Source: Chitinophaga tropicalis | GTDB lineage: Bacteria; Bacteroidota; Bacteroidia; Chitinophagales; Chitinophagaceae | Assembly: GCF_009758205.1 (NCBI RefSeq) | Contig: NZ_WRXN01000022.1 | Coordinates: 1-54,885 of the forward strand | Reading direction: 5' to 3' | Length of the DNA: 54,885 nucleotides | Shown here: in pieces, positions 17,365-28,200 of the stretch | Layout of the letters: each line of letters starts with the position of its first letter | Position numbering within the stretch: the stretch's first letter is position 1 | Program-made: the position numbers and the translations under genes | The notes under the pieces: model-generated | What the model was told of the DNA's origin: nothing | The model's input: the letters and a program-made list of their open reading frames with translations, nothing else | Databases searched by the model: none

Positions 17365-17790
17365 CTATACAGATTCTGTGTATTTCTTAAAATTATCCAT
17401 AATAGCCTGCCAGCCGGCCTGCTGCATCTCGATCGGGTTCTCTGATTCCGGTTCAAAAAATTCAGTTACTGTGGTGGTATTGCCATTTGCTTCGAAAACG
17501 ACTTTTACGGTTCTGCCATCAGCGATCGTATATTCGATCAGTTTATGTTCTTCTACAGCATCATAAATACCTGCAAAATCAAAACCCCAGCTGCCATCTT
17601 TCGCCTCCATACGTGAAGTGAATTTGCCTCCCGGGCGAAGATCGTTCGTGGCACTGGGAGTGTGCCAGTCGTCAGAAGGAGAGTTCCATTTCATAATATC
17701 TTCCGGGGTGCTCCATGTTTTCCATACTTTTTCAACCGGTGCATTTACGGTTGCAGCTACAGTCAGGATAGTTTTTTCAGTTGTACTCAT
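17365..17790 (-). CDS. SRPBCC / AHSA1-family protein
   Basis: 141 residues from the ATG at 17790 (MSTTEKTILTVAATVNAPVEKVW); the frame stays open upstream to 17862, but the added residues do not fit the family. The START-like fold is marked by VNAPVEKVWKTWSTPEDIMKW, the G-rich strand GGKFTSRMEAKDGSWGFDFAG and TTTVTEFFEPE with a C-terminal helix ending FKKYTE. Relatives (activator of Hsp90 ATPase homologue 1-like) bind small hydrophobic ligands in the cytoplasm, and their function is mostly unknown. It is convergent with the PCAT gene and probably unrelated to the RiPP locus. Confidence 0.85.
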   Translation of the reverse strand: MSTTEKTILTVAATVNAPVEKVWKTWSTPEDIMKWNSPSDDWHTPSATNDLRPGGKFTSRMEAKDGSWGFDFAGIYDAVEEHKLIEYTIADGRTVKVVFEANGNTTTVTEFFEPESENPIEMQQAGWQAIMDNFKKYTESV

Positions 17791-17988
17791 TTTGCGTTTG
17801 TTGAATAGTGAATGATGTGTTTGTTTTGACAATACAAACTTAGCACCTATGCGCAAGAACAATAGTGGGCAAAAACGACAAATAAAGGGTGATTTTACGA
17901 ACTAATATACCTAAAGATGTATTTTATACACTTAATAACTATCCCTTTTTCTTTTAAAAAAATCTTACTTTAGGGAACATTTCCGCGT

Positions 17989-18564
17989 ATGAACCTTCAT
18001 CTCCTGACCGATGATATATTGCTCCGGCTTTTAAAAGCTTCTGATGAGAAGGCTTTCCGTGTATTATATGAACGCTACTGGAAGAGGTTGTTTGCAGTTG
18101 CCTGTTATAAACTGAAGAACAGGGAAGCCGCAGAGGAAATTGTCCAGAATATCTTTGTAAGCCTGTGGGAGAAAAGAGCCGATCTGCAGATAGAAAAGCT
18201 GGAGGAATATCTATTCACAGCAGTAAAATACAAGGTGATCAACTATGTGGAATCCCTGCTGGTAAGGCAGGCAGGTCAGAAACAGCTGGCCGGCGCCATC
18301 ACAGATGCCTCCACAGAAGATACCATTATTATCAATGACCTGCACAATGCAATACAACAGGCGTTATCCTGCCTGCCGCCAAAGACCAGGGAGGTATTTA
18401 CCCTGAGCCGTTTTGAGAAATACTCTGTAAAAGATATAGCACAGCATCTCAACCTCACCGAAAAAGCGGTAGAATATCATATTACCCGTTCCCTTAAACA
18501 GATGCGTATCAGTTTGAAAGACTTTATTGTTATTAATACCCTGGCCATCCTGATCTGTCTCTAA
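17989..18564 (+). CDS. ECF sigma factor (FecI-like)
   Basis: 191 residues with sigma region 2 (AFRVLYERYWKRLFAVACYKL...EIVQNIFVSLWEKR; about 23-63) and region 4 (LPPKTREVFTLSRFEKYSVKDIAQHLNLTEKAVEYHI; about 128-165). It directs RNA polymerase to a dedicated promoter and is expected to be held or activated by the FecR-like protein encoded 71 bp downstream. In Bacteroidota such pairs usually respond to a ligand sensed by a TonB receptor, here probably the STN-domain receptor at 19851. Confidence 0.93.
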   Translation: MNLHLLTDDILLRLLKASDEKAFRVLYERYWKRLFAVACYKLKNREAAEEIVQNIFVSLWEKRADLQIEKLEEYLFTAVKYKVINYVESLLVRQAGQKQLAGAITDASTEDTIIINDLHNAIQQALSCLPPKTREVFTLSRFEKYSVKDIAQHLNLTEKAVEYHITRSLKQMRISLKDFIVINTLAILICL

Positions 18565-18635
18565 TTTTTTTTCTTTCCCTTTAGGGGTTTTTCCTTTTGA
18601 GCTGACTTACTATATATAAACCGTAATCAGCTATC

Positions 18636-19679
18636 ATGGACCGTCATCAATTCCGGCTTTTTCTTAAAAGATATGCGGAGAACAAATGTACTCCGGAGGA
18701 GATCGTACTGATTGACCATTGGTATGAGCTGATAGGAGATGATGTAGCGTTGTCATCCATGCAGGAAAATGAATGGGCGCATACAGAAGAACGTCTCTGG
18801 CAGAAGATCAGCGCCAGCGCCCTTCAACCCGCCGCTCCGGCAAAACGTTTCCGTATGACGCCCCTGAGATGGGCGGCGGCAGCGGCCATATCCGGCGTAA
18901 TAATAGCAGGCGCCCTGTTCTTCTCACACAACAGGCCAATGACCGCAGAACAGATCTATGCAGCGGCCGGGGACACACATTTTACAGAAGCAACCAATAA
19001 TACAGCCTCTTCCCGCCGTATCAGGCTGGAAGATGGAACAGTGATCATTTTATATCCCGGTGCGGCTATGAAATATCCGCAACACTTTAACACAACCAGG
19101 AGAGAAGTATACCTGAAAGGTAAAGCAATGTTTGACGTTGAAAAAGATGCCAACAGACCCTTTTATGTATACAGTGCCCATCTCGTGACACACGTTTTGG
19201 GCACTAGTTTCACCATCGATCCGGACAAAGACGGCGGCCAGATACAGGTATCCGTACACAACGGCCGGGTTGAGATCTATGAACAACACACATCTGTCGC
19301 AGTAAAACAAAATGCCGGCAACAGCGGCGTAATACTTACTCCTAACCAGCGGGTCATTTACAGACAATCTGAAAGCAGTTTTGAAACAACGCTTGTAGAA
19401 GCACCTGAACCGGTAGTAACACAGAACAATGAAACAGGAGATACCGGCATTTCGCTGCAGTTCAGCGATGACCCTATCAGCATGGTCATTAATGCACTGG
19501 AAAAGTATTACGGCGTAGAGATCGTAGTGGACAATGAGAACCTGTACAACTGTCCTTTTACAGGCGCTCTCACTCAACAGGGACTTTATGAAAAACTGGC
19601 CGTGGTCTGTCAGTCGGTCGGCGCCAGTTACGAGATTAAAGGCACCCGCATCCTGATAAGGGGGAAAGGATGTAATTAA
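18636..19679 (+). CDS. FecR-family anti-sigma factor
   Basis: 347 residues. The N-terminal cytoplasmic part (1-80, RYAENKCTPEEIVLIDHWY) is followed by one membrane span (about 83-101, WAAAAAISGVIIAGALFF). A periplasmic FecR domain (EDGTVIILYPGAAMKYP, HVLGTSFTI, about 125-245) and a C-terminal DUF4974-like domain (ISLQFSDDPISMVINALEKYYG, about 272-345) complete the protein. The FecR domain passes the state of the STN domain of a TonB receptor to the sigma factor. Gene order sigma, anti-sigma, receptor is the standard one. Confidence 0.93.
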   Translation: MDRHQFRLFLKRYAENKCTPEEIVLIDHWYELIGDDVALSSMQENEWAHTEERLWQKISASALQPAAPAKRFRMTPLRWAAAAAISGVIIAGALFFSHNRPMTAEQIYAAAGDTHFTEATNNTASSRRIRLEDGTVIILYPGAAMKYPQHFNTTRREVYLKGKAMFDVEKDANRPFYVYSAHLVTHVLGTSFTIDPDKDGGQIQVSVHNGRVEIYEQHTSVAVKQNAGNSGVILTPNQRVIYRQSESSFETTLVEAPEPVVTQNNETGDTGISLQFSDDPISMVINALEKYYGVEIVVDNENLYNCPFTGALTQQGLYEKLAVVCQSVGASYEIKGTRILIRGKGCN

Positions 19680-19757
19680 GCAAATTTTTACTATACAATT
19701 AGCACGTTATGAACACTACATTATTCAATACTGGATAGTCGTACCCTTTTTGCATAA

Positions 19758-19793
19758 AAAAACCGGCGATGCTGCTACATTACCGGTTTTTAT
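19758..19793 (+). terminator. Terminator between anti-sigma and receptor genes
   Basis: AAAAACCGG (19758-19766) pairs with CCGGTTTTT (19783-19791). It separates the FecI/FecR transcript from the receptor gene, so the receptor probably has its own promoter in 19794-19850 (possibly dependent on the sigma factor) or depends on read-through. Confidence 0.7.
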
Positions 19794-19850
19794 CCCTTGC
19801 AGGAAGATTTCACCGCCTCTTATTATTAACGATTAAATCCACGTAAAAAT

Positions 19851-22784
19851 ATGAAAAAAAAGCAACTTGTTGCTTTAATGCTGCTTGCCATGAAAGTAAC
19901 TGCAGTACAGATCACGTTTGCAATACTGATAGTTTATTCGGTATACGCCTCCCCTACTTCGGCGCAGGATATGCTGGATAAAACGATCTCTATACATGCC
20001 GACAAAAAAGAGCTGAAGTCCATCATTGCCGATATACAGGTGCAGACCGGCATACGCTTCATCTTCAGTGCCAAAGCTATACAGTCAGACAGGACCCTGA
20101 GCCTTGTAGTGAAAGACCGTAAACTGGGTACTTTCCTGCAGCAGGTATTCCTGCCGCTGCATATCGGCTACAAGGTGGTGGGCGATCAGCTGTTGCTGTA
20201 CAATACAGAGAATGTACAGGGAAAGGACGAGCTTGCCCCCCGGGAAACAGGCATCTCCGGGGTGGTAAAAAGCAATAAAGGAGAACTGTTGCCTGGTGTG
20301 ACCATTCAGCTGAAAGGTACTAACAGCTCTGCCCTGACAGACGGAGAAGGACATTTTGAGCTAAAAAGGGTACCTGCCGGCACCTATACGCTGGTAGCAT
20401 CTTCCATAGGCTATATTTCCAAAGAACAGAGCGTCATCGTGGCCGACGCCACCGTCAGTATCAACCTGGTACTGACCGAAGACGTGCTGCAGCTGCAGGG
20501 TGTAGTAGTAACAGGAGGCAATCCCAAGAAAAAAATAGAATCCAGTGTGGCCATCACTACTGTCAGCAACCGTGATATTGAGACCCGCGCTCCCCTGAAC
20601 AGTACAGACCTGCTGAAAGCCATTCCCGGCCTGACCGTTGAAAGCACCGGTGGCGACGGTCCCGGAAACGTGTTTGTAAGAGGCTTTCCACAACAGGGCG
20701 GATACATCTTCCTGGGCATTATGGAAGATGGACTGCCTGTTATACCTACCGGCTTTAACTCTATCCCCTCTGCCGACCAGTACTATAAAACTGACCTTAC
20801 CATTAAAGGCATTGAAGCCATCAGGGGTGGTAACGCCGCTATCCTGCTGAACAATACTCCCGGCGCCGTAGTAAATAATCTCAGTTATACCGGCGGAGAC
20901 AAGACCTATGGCAAAGTAAAACTGACCAGTGGCCTGTCACAGGACCTCTACAGACTGGACCTCAACATAGGAGGGAAAGTAAGCAATAACATTAAATACA
21001 ATATAGGCGGACATTACCGCACAGATAAAGGCATTGTTCCTCCTACCTATACTCCTAACCAGGGCGGACAGATCAAAGGCAATATGACCTTCGATTTTAA
21101 AAATAAGAAAGGATTTATACGGGTGTATGGTAAATACCTGAATGATAAAGTACAATGGATGCTGCCGGGATACTATGCCTACGACGGTTCCGGCAAGCCT
21201 AAATCTATAGCAGGATTTGACGTCTTTAACCAATCTCTCGCCACCTCAGATACCAAATGGAACTATACTGATCCTTCCGGCAGGACCTTCAATTACGATA
21301 TGGCAGATGGTATACATACCCGCCTGGGCTACGGCGGCCTGCAATTCAACTATGTTACGTCCAACGGCTGGCAGATCAACAATAACTTCCGCTACCAGGA
21401 AGCTAAAACAGATTATACCGTAGGTATTCCTATTGGCGCAGCCCTATATAACGGCACTACTTCCTACTATTATCCCGATGGTTCTCCTGCAGCAATGAAA
21501 TCAGGCGACTATGTGGTGACGGCTTTAGCTATTGCCCAGAAGAACAGTGATAAACAGATAATAGATTACCTGGACTTCAAGAAGAAAATAAATAAGCACC
21601 AGCTCACACTCGGAGCCGGCATCTATCAATATAATGTGAACAACGGGCCTAACAACACATTCCTCTTCTCACAGGAACTGAAAAAGCAGCCCCGCAGGCT
21701 GCTGGCTGGCAGCCCAACCGGAAATGGTATGACTGCACTGTCTACCGCTACCGTGATCGGCGATACAAGAACATTATCCGCTTATCTGAGTGATGAGATC
21801 ACCCTGGACGACCAGTGGAGACTGGATGTAGGTCTGAGACTTGACAATGATCATATTGAAGGTAAAAGACCTTACTATGGCGTAGATGCCGCTGGTAACC
21901 CGGATGTTACTGCAGCTGCAACAACTACTATTGCGGGCTATATTCCTTATACCGAGACCAATACTAACTGGGCAGCTTCACTGGGCCTTAACTATAAGAT
22001 CAGCAATGCCCTGGCTATGTTTGCAAGAGCTACCAAGGCTTACAACGCGCCGAATGTGAACGACTACAACGCTACACAGTTCAACCCGGCTTCTATTAAG
22101 AAAAGACCTGTTTACCTAGGTGAACTGGGCGTGAAGTATGCAGAGGGGCCTCTCTCGCTGTTTGCTTCCGCCAGCTATTCCGCCATCAAAAACGTATCGC
22201 TTACTATTGCGGTGCCAACTACTACGGCAGGGCTGCAGAACTTACTGTCATTCGGTTCCACCCGTACCTGGAGTGCTGAGTACGAGATCTCCTACAGGCC
22301 TGTTAAACAGCTGGGTATCAGGCTGACCGGTACTCTACAGAACTCCAAATACACTGACTACAAAGCTTCCACCAATACCAACAGTACCGTACTGGCGGAA
22401 ATGGGCGATACTACTTACAGCTTTACCGGCAACAGGACAGAAAGGGTACCTGTGCTTAATACAGAGCTGTCTGTTACATACGACCTGAAACGCTTTAACA
22501 TTAATCTTTCTGCCAACTATATAGGCGCCCGCTATACTTCTCCATCAGAAAGCTACCAGCTGCCGGCTTACGTGGTAATGCGCGGCGGTATAGGGTATGA
22601 TATCACTAAAAAGATCGGTATACGTGTATGGGCGGATAACCTGCTGAACACAAGAACGCTGACAGAGGGAGATGTAAGAGGTGATCAGTTCCGTGATTTC
22701 TCTACCGTAACTAAAGGTAGTGCTATGGCCGGAAGAACAATACTGCCACGCAGTTTCTGGGCGTCTTTATCTTATGAGTTTTAA
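19851..22784 (+). CDS. TonB-dependent receptor with STN signalling domain (FecA-like)
   Basis: 977 residues. A long signal peptide (about 1-38, ending PTSAQ) is followed by an STN domain (about 44-120, KTISIHADKKELKSIIADIQVQ), which contacts FecR. A carboxypeptidase-regulatory-like domain (about 132-217), the plug (about 230-345, TDLLKAIPGLTVESTGGDGPGNVFVRGF, GIEAIRGGNAAILLNN) and a 22-strand-type barrel ending ARTILPRSFWASLSYEF follow. It imports a ligand through the outer membrane with TonB energy; the ligand is not visible. No SusD-type lipoprotein follows, so this is not a classic polysaccharide-utilisation pair. Receptors of this form carry siderophores or small glycosides. The GH3 gene 55 bp downstream suggests a glycoside. 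Confidence 0.9.
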   Translation: MKKKQLVALMLLAMKVTAVQITFAILIVYSVYASPTSAQDMLDKTISIHADKKELKSIIADIQVQTGIRFIFSAKAIQSDRTLSLVVKDRKLGTFLQQVFLPLHIGYKVVGDQLLLYNTENVQGKDELAPRETGISGVVKSNKGELLPGVTIQLKGTNSSALTDGEGHFELKRVPAGTYTLVASSIGYISKEQSVIVADATVSINLVLTEDVLQLQGVVVTGGNPKKKIESSVAITTVSNRDIETRAPLNSTDLLKAIPGLTVESTGGDGPGNVFVRGFPQQGGYIFLGIMEDGLPVIPTGFNSIPSADQYYKTDLTIKGIEAIRGGNAAILLNNTPGAVVNNLSYTGGDKTYGKVKLTSGLSQDLYRLDLNIGGKVSNNIKYNIGGHYRTDKGIVPPTYTPNQGGQIKGNMTFDFKNKKGFIRVYGKYLNDKVQWMLPGYYAYDGSGKPKSIAGFDVFNQSLATSDTKWNYTDPSGRTFNYDMADGIHTRLGYGGLQFNYVTSNGWQINNNFRYQEAKTDYTVGIPIGAALYNGTTSYYYPDGSPAAMKSGDYVVTALAIAQKNSDKQIIDYLDFKKKINKHQLTLGAGIYQYNVNNGPNNTFLFSQELKKQPRRLLAGSPTGNGMTALSTATVIGDTRTLSAYLSDEITLDDQWRLDVGLRLDNDHIEGKRPYYGVDAAGNPDVTAAATTTIAGYIPYTETNTNWAASLGLNYKISNALAMFARATKAYNAPNVNDYNATQFNPASIKKRPVYLGELGVKYAEGPLSLFASASYSAIKNVSLTIAVPTTTAGLQNLLSFGSTRTWSAEYEISYRPVKQLGIRLTGTLQNSKYTDYKASTNTNSTVLAEMGDTTYSFTGNRTERVPVLNTELSVTYDLKRFNINLSANYIGARYTSPSESYQLPAYVVMRGGIGYDITKKIGIRVWADNLLNTRTLTEGDVRGDQFRDFSTVTKGSAMAGRTILPRSFWASLSYEF

Positions 22785-22839
22785 TGAATCCCTCAAAAAT
22801 AAGTGTCTGTAAAAAGATACTGCCATCAAAAACACAATT

Positions 22840-25197
22840 ATGAAGAAACGAACCCTTATTTCATTCTTTCTGCTGGCAGCTACCATTGCCGCAGCACAGA
22901 CGGACTATACCGCAAAAGCAAAGGAACTGGTCGCAAAAATGACATTGGAGGAAAAAGCCGCTATTTGTTCAGGCAGGGACTTCTGGAGCACCAAGCCTCT
23001 TGAACGGCTGGGTATTCCCTCTGTGTTCATGACTGACGGACCTCATGGGCTGCGCAAATCAGCGGGGGTGGATTTTACCACTACGGTACCCGCCACCTGT
23101 TTTCCTACAGCTGCAGGGCTGGCCTCTTCCTGGAACCCGGAACTGCTCACTGAAATGGGTCAGGCATTAGGCGAAGAATGCCAGGCTAATAACGTACAGT
23201 TCCTGCTGGGGCCCGGGGTGAATATGAAACGTTCCCCCCTGGGAGGAAGGAACTTCGAGTACTTCTCCGAAGATCCTCTCCTGGCCGGGAAGATGGCCGC
23301 CGCCCTGATCAGAGGAGTGCAAAGCCAGGGCGTTGGTACCTCATTAAAACACTTTGCGGCCAACAACCAGGAGTTTGAGAGACTTACAAACAACTCTGTC
23401 GTAGATGAAAGAACGCTGCATGAAATCTATCTTCCTGCATTTGAGATCGCGGTGAAAGAGGCGCAGCCATGGACCGTCATGTGTTCTTATAATAAACTAA
23501 ACGGGACCTATGCTTCCGAGAACAGTCTGCTCCTGGATAGTATACTGCGTAAGCAATGGGGCTTTAAGGGATTTGTTGTGAGCGACTGGGGCGCGGTGAA
23601 CAACAGGCCAGTGGGCGTAAAGGCGGGGCTTAATCTTGAAATGCCGGGCAATGGTGGCGTAAATGATAAAAAGATAGTGGATGCTGTTAATAGCGGCACC
23701 TTAAGCATACAGCAACTTGATGAAAGCGCTGTACAGACACTCGCGCTGTTCCTGCAAACACATGCGTTGCATAAGGCGGATGCAACATATGACAAACAGC
23801 TGCATCATCAGCTGGCCAGGAAGATCAGCAGTGAATGTATTGTATTGCTTAAGAACACTGGAAATGCGCTGCCACTTAATTTCAACAGCACAAAGAAAAT
23901 AGCGCTGATAGGTGGTTTTGCCAAAACACCGCGTTACCAGGGAGCAGGCAGCTCACAGGTAAATCCTACACAGATCTCCAATGTATTTGACGCACTGACG
24001 AAAGCAGCAGGTAAACAGGCCGTTATTTCCTATGCGCAGGGCTATACTTCAGATGCAACAACAGACGATAAACTCATAGCAGAAGCACAGCAACAGGCAA
24101 AGAACAGCCAGCTTGCGGTAATCTTTGCCGGCCTGCCGGACAGCTATGAAAGCGAAGGATTTGACAGGAGTAATATGGACATGCCTGCTGCTTTCAACAG
24201 GCTGATAGAAGAAGTAACTAAAGTACAGCCCAACACCGTGGTGGTGCTTATGAACGGTTCTGCCGTAAGCATGCCCTGGGCAGGGAAAGTACGCGGTATT
24301 GTGGAAGCATGGCTGGGCGGACAGGCCGGAGGGGAAGCGCTGAGTGATGTTCTTACGGGAAGTGTAAATCCCTCCGGTAAACTGTCCGAAACATTTGCCG
24401 CCAGACTGGAAGATACTCCCTCCTACACGGAGTTTCCCGGCAGGAACGGGAACACGCTGTATGGTGAAGGGATCTTCATCGGTTACCGCTATTATGATAC
24501 AAAGAAAGTAGCGCCACTGTTCCCCTTCGGATATGGACTAAGCTATACAACCTTTGCATACACCGGTATCAAAGTAAGCAGTAATACAGCAAAGGATACA
24601 GATAAGATAACAGTAAGCGTAAAAGTAAAGAATACAGGACGTGTAGCAGGAAAGGAAATTGTACAGCTCTATCTGCATGATGAAGATAAGACTGTGACAA
24701 GACCGGAAAAAGAGCTGAAGCATTTTGCAAAAGTAATGCTGCAACCAGGCGAGGAGACTACTGTGAATTTTGAGCTGGGCTACCGTGATTTTGCTTATTA
24801 TGACGAGAAGGTACATGACTGGCAAACCAGTAACGGCAAATATGTTGTACTGGCCGGCGGCTCTTCTGGCAACCTGCCTTTACAGCAGACACTGGAGATA
24901 CAGCCTACCAACGTACTGTATCCTCCTCTTACAAGGAATTCCATGCTGAAAGAATTTGCTCAGCATCCAAAAGGAAAGGCTTTGTACGCAAAACTGATGG
25001 AAAGTATGGGCAGTATGTTTGGCGGTGGTAGTAACAGTACGGAAAAACTGACGCCCGCGCAGGAAGAAGCGAAGAAAAAGATGCAGGCTATGATGATGGC
25101 GGTGCTGAATGAAATGCCTGTCAGCAAACTGGTAACAATGGGCGGAGGGAAATTTACGGAAGAGATGCTGAATGCAATGCTGCAACAGGTGCAGTAA
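22840..25197 (+). CDS. Secreted GH3 beta-glucosidase-type enzyme
   Basis: 785 residues. A signal peptide (1-19, ...AATIAAAQ) is followed by the GH3 N-terminal barrel with the nucleophile Asp249 in GFVVSDWGAV, the typical KHFAANNQE (about 168-176) and the second alpha/beta domain (VVVLMNGSAVSMPW). A fibronectin-III-like C-terminal domain follows (GRVAGKEIVQLYLHDEDK). Beyond it lies an extension of about 90 residues with a repetitive Met/Lys-rich helix (AQEEAKKKMQAMMMAVLNEM). The enzyme removes terminal beta-glucosyl (or xylosyl) residues, probably in the periplasm. The gene follows the TonB receptor by 55 bp and probably shares its transcript, so the two would import and hydrolyse the same glycoside. 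Confidence 0.9.
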   Translation: MKKRTLISFFLLAATIAAAQTDYTAKAKELVAKMTLEEKAAICSGRDFWSTKPLERLGIPSVFMTDGPHGLRKSAGVDFTTTVPATCFPTAAGLASSWNPELLTEMGQALGEECQANNVQFLLGPGVNMKRSPLGGRNFEYFSEDPLLAGKMAAALIRGVQSQGVGTSLKHFAANNQEFERLTNNSVVDERTLHEIYLPAFEIAVKEAQPWTVMCSYNKLNGTYASENSLLLDSILRKQWGFKGFVVSDWGAVNNRPVGVKAGLNLEMPGNGGVNDKKIVDAVNSGTLSIQQLDESAVQTLALFLQTHALHKADATYDKQLHHQLARKISSECIVLLKNTGNALPLNFNSTKKIALIGGFAKTPRYQGAGSSQVNPTQISNVFDALTKAAGKQAVISYAQGYTSDATTDDKLIAEAQQQAKNSQLAVIFAGLPDSYESEGFDRSNMDMPAAFNRLIEEVTKVQPNTVVVLMNGSAVSMPWAGKVRGIVEAWLGGQAGGEALSDVLTGSVNPSGKLSETFAARLEDTPSYTEFPGRNGNTLYGEGIFIGYRYYDTKKVAPLFPFGYGLSYTTFAYTGIKVSSNTAKDTDKITVSVKVKNTGRVAGKEIVQLYLHDEDKTVTRPEKELKHFAKVMLQPGEETTVNFELGYRDFAYYDEKVHDWQTSNGKYVVLAGGSSGNLPLQQTLEIQPTNVLYPPLTRNSMLKEFAQHPKGKALYAKLMESMGSMFGGGSNSTEKLTPAQEEAKKKMQAMMMAVLNEMPVSKLVTMGGGKFTEEMLNAMLQQVQ

Positions 25198-25204
25198 GAA
25201 ATGA

Positions 25205-25244
25205 GATGCCGGATGAGCGGAATGCTCATCCGGCTATCATTTTA
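25205..25244. terminator. Bidirectional terminator after the GH3 gene
   Basis: GCCGGATGAGC (25208-25218) pairs with GCTCATCCGGC (25224-25234) across 5 bases, followed by TATCATTTTAT, between convergent genes. Confidence 0.75.
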
Positions 25245-28200
25245 TACCAGTTCCGGACCAGCTGCCAACTCCTGTATGGGCTGTAAACCGGCCTTCAGCC
25301 TTTCAATCTCAGCCACGAACCTGTCTGCCACCAGCTTAAACCCATCGTTAGTAGGATGGATCTCATCATACCAGCTATTCCTGGCCACCAGGCCCCTGAC
25401 ATTGATATAGGAAACATAGTCAGGGAACGCCTTCACAGCATTCTTCAGGCGGGTATTGAATTCATCCACCATAAACCTGATCAGCGCTTCCCGTTCAGCC
25501 TGCGGTTCAATACCCTTCTCAATCATATATACTCCCAGCCAGCTTGTCTTCTTCGGATACATTTCAGTATCTACCGGAATAATATAGTCGTAGCTATGCG
25601 TTAATATACGCAGGTGCGGATATCTGATCTTTAGTTCGGTGAACATTTCCTTATACCATGCTTCCAGCATATCCAGCTTATCAAAGAAAGTCTCGTTCAG
25701 ATAACGTCTTGGGGTAGCATCGTTCGGGTCAGGCGTATCCCGCAGAGAGCCGCGGAACTGCTTGCCCAGGATGTCATTACCGCCACCGCTTACCAGGTAG
25801 AATATGGCCTGTTCTTCTGCGATAGGCTCTACATATTCCCGTTCCTTCATATAGTTTTCCATCGTATCTCCTGCTTCTGCAAAGCTTCGGATGGCGTACA
25901 GACGATAGAGATGGTCCAGTATATCCTGCACCAGGATGGGATACTGGAACCAGGAATCGCCTTCAGCTACTATGCGTGTTCTGCTGGTGTTCTTAAGCTT
26001 TTTGTACAGCCGTTTACGTTGTAATGTTTCTATTGTATTGGCAGCCCATAGCTTAAAATCGCCCAGTATACCTCTCTCTCCTTCCGGCAGTACCAGTTCT
26101 TTCTTCAGGCTAAGCAATGAAGGTTCTCCGTTTTCATCAGGCGTTACATCATAGTACAGTCCGGCTGCATAGAAAGCGGTTTCTTCATAGTCCATCAGGG
26201 CTTCTGCCGTAGCTTTACTGATATGATTGTACAATGGGTTCTGTTGTATCAATGATAAGGTCTGGGTGATCCAGCCTGAGAACTGCACAGGATCATTCTT
26301 CCTTGTCACCAGGCTCCTTTCAATCACTCTCCTGTCCTTATCTGCCAGGATATAAGGTCTTGGCAGCGCTTCCAGCACCAGGGATTCTGCATTGAACTCC
26401 TCAGTACTTACTATAAATTTCAGGAATTCAGCGATCTCCGGCCAGTTATATTCACGGGCTACTTCACTCAGTTCAAAACGCAGCAGATCATCTCCTTCCA
26501 GCTGCAGGAAGAGGGATGCTCCCGCTTCCAGCTTCTGTGTTCTCTGTGGCAGAAAATCAAGGAAGGACTGGAACAACATGTCCAGGTATATGGCAGCTAC
26601 ATAAAGGTCCTGTTTCGTAGTATTGGTGATCTGTATCTGCAAAGCGCCCTGCAGGGACTTATCGCCCTCTTCATATTGCAGGATGGCGGTGCCTCCCTCT
26701 GTATCCAGCAGCTTTTTACTGCCGTCATTGAATACCCGGGTCACCTCTATTTTCAGCGGCTTTGCAGGGAATCCTTTAGGGATGTCAGCGTTCTGCAACT
26801 GTTTGATGAAATGCCATTGCGACATATGTTTCAATGTTTCCAGCAGGAAAGCATTGTCTTCTTTGCTCATCAGCGGCTGTGGCTGTACCAATGGCCTGTA
26901 AGGATCGCCGGGACGGGTAATAACGGCCTCCCCTGCCCTTATATGTACCGTGTAATCTGCCCTGCGTGCACTGTTGTTATCGGATGACTCAAATTCGAAA
27001 TGACCGTCTGTTTTAGTGCGGATATCTTCCAGCAAGGCATCCATTTCTTTTGGATGACCATTCCAGTTATTCAGTTCCAGGAGAATGTTGCCTGACATCA
27101 GGCCGGCTACTTCCGCTTTATGGGCAAGGCCGGTAGAAAGATTACCTGTAATGGCAATAATGCTGTAGTCAATGAAGACCTTTTTAATGGTAGCCTTCAG
27201 CTTTTCCTGTGCATTTTCTGTATTGATGATCGCCACTTTGCTATCGGCAGTAACACCGTGAATAGCGCCGATGTTCAGCTGCCAGCCTTTGGTACTGTTA
27301 TAGGTAGCTTCCGCGATAACTGTCTGGTCTGTCAGCGGTCTGTTCAGGAAACCGGCAGCCAGCAGGGCCGCGGCGTTTTTTCCTGAGGCATAGATACGTG
27401 GTGTCTGTTCAAAACTGAACCGCAGGTACTGCCGTATCCTGTTACGTAATACGTTATAGGAAAGATTACCTCCTGAAGCATCCAGCGCTGCCAGCAGCTG
27501 TTTGGTAAAGACGCCTTCACCGTTCACTTCCATCGCTGACTGATCACTCTCACAGGCGGCTATCTGGATATGCTGTCCTTCCGGCAGGAATTCGCCGGGT
27601 TTCTTACCTGCAATATCCTCTTTCCTGATTTTGCTGCTGAACATAAAGTCTGACCATTGTCTTTGCTCAAAAGCACCAGAAACACGGGAAGTCACTATCA
27701 TACGTTTGGCGATGGTATTGTCTGCAAAGGCAGCTTCTACCAGGGCTCCACGGGTATTATCTCCTGAGTGGCAGCAATCACATATAACAACGATATGCGC
27801 CTGTGTCTTTTTATAGAGCTCTGCCAGCAGGTAGCGAAGCTCTTTATCTGTAAGCAGGAATTCGGGCGATCTTGTAGTGCCTCCGTCATGACATACAAGA
27901 CATTCCAGCAGCTGGTCTGTTTCATCCCATAACGGATCTGCTTCTTCCCTGGTACCATGGCCGGAAAAGTAGAAGAGCACTGTATCATCCTTCCCTGCCT
28001 GTCCCAGGTGTTCTTCAAACCCTTTGGCAATGCCGGCGCGGGAGGCCTGATCATCCAGCAGTGTTTTAACTTTACAGTCCAGCGTTGTGCGGCGCTCCAG
28101 GTATTCCTTCACACGTTTGATATCTTCCAGGCATCCGTTCAGTTTACGGACCCTGTCGTAGTTATTGATGCCGGCAAGCAGGGCATATACCTTACCACTG

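Noticed and set aside
17365..17790. Immunity gene of the RiPP locus
   Set aside because: It is on the opposite strand behind a bidirectional terminator and is an ordinary SRPBCC/AHSA1 protein.
19851..25197. Polysaccharide-utilisation locus (SusC/SusD pair)
   Set aside because: No SusD lipoprotein follows the receptor and the receptor has the STN-type head, so it is described as a receptor/glucosidase unit.
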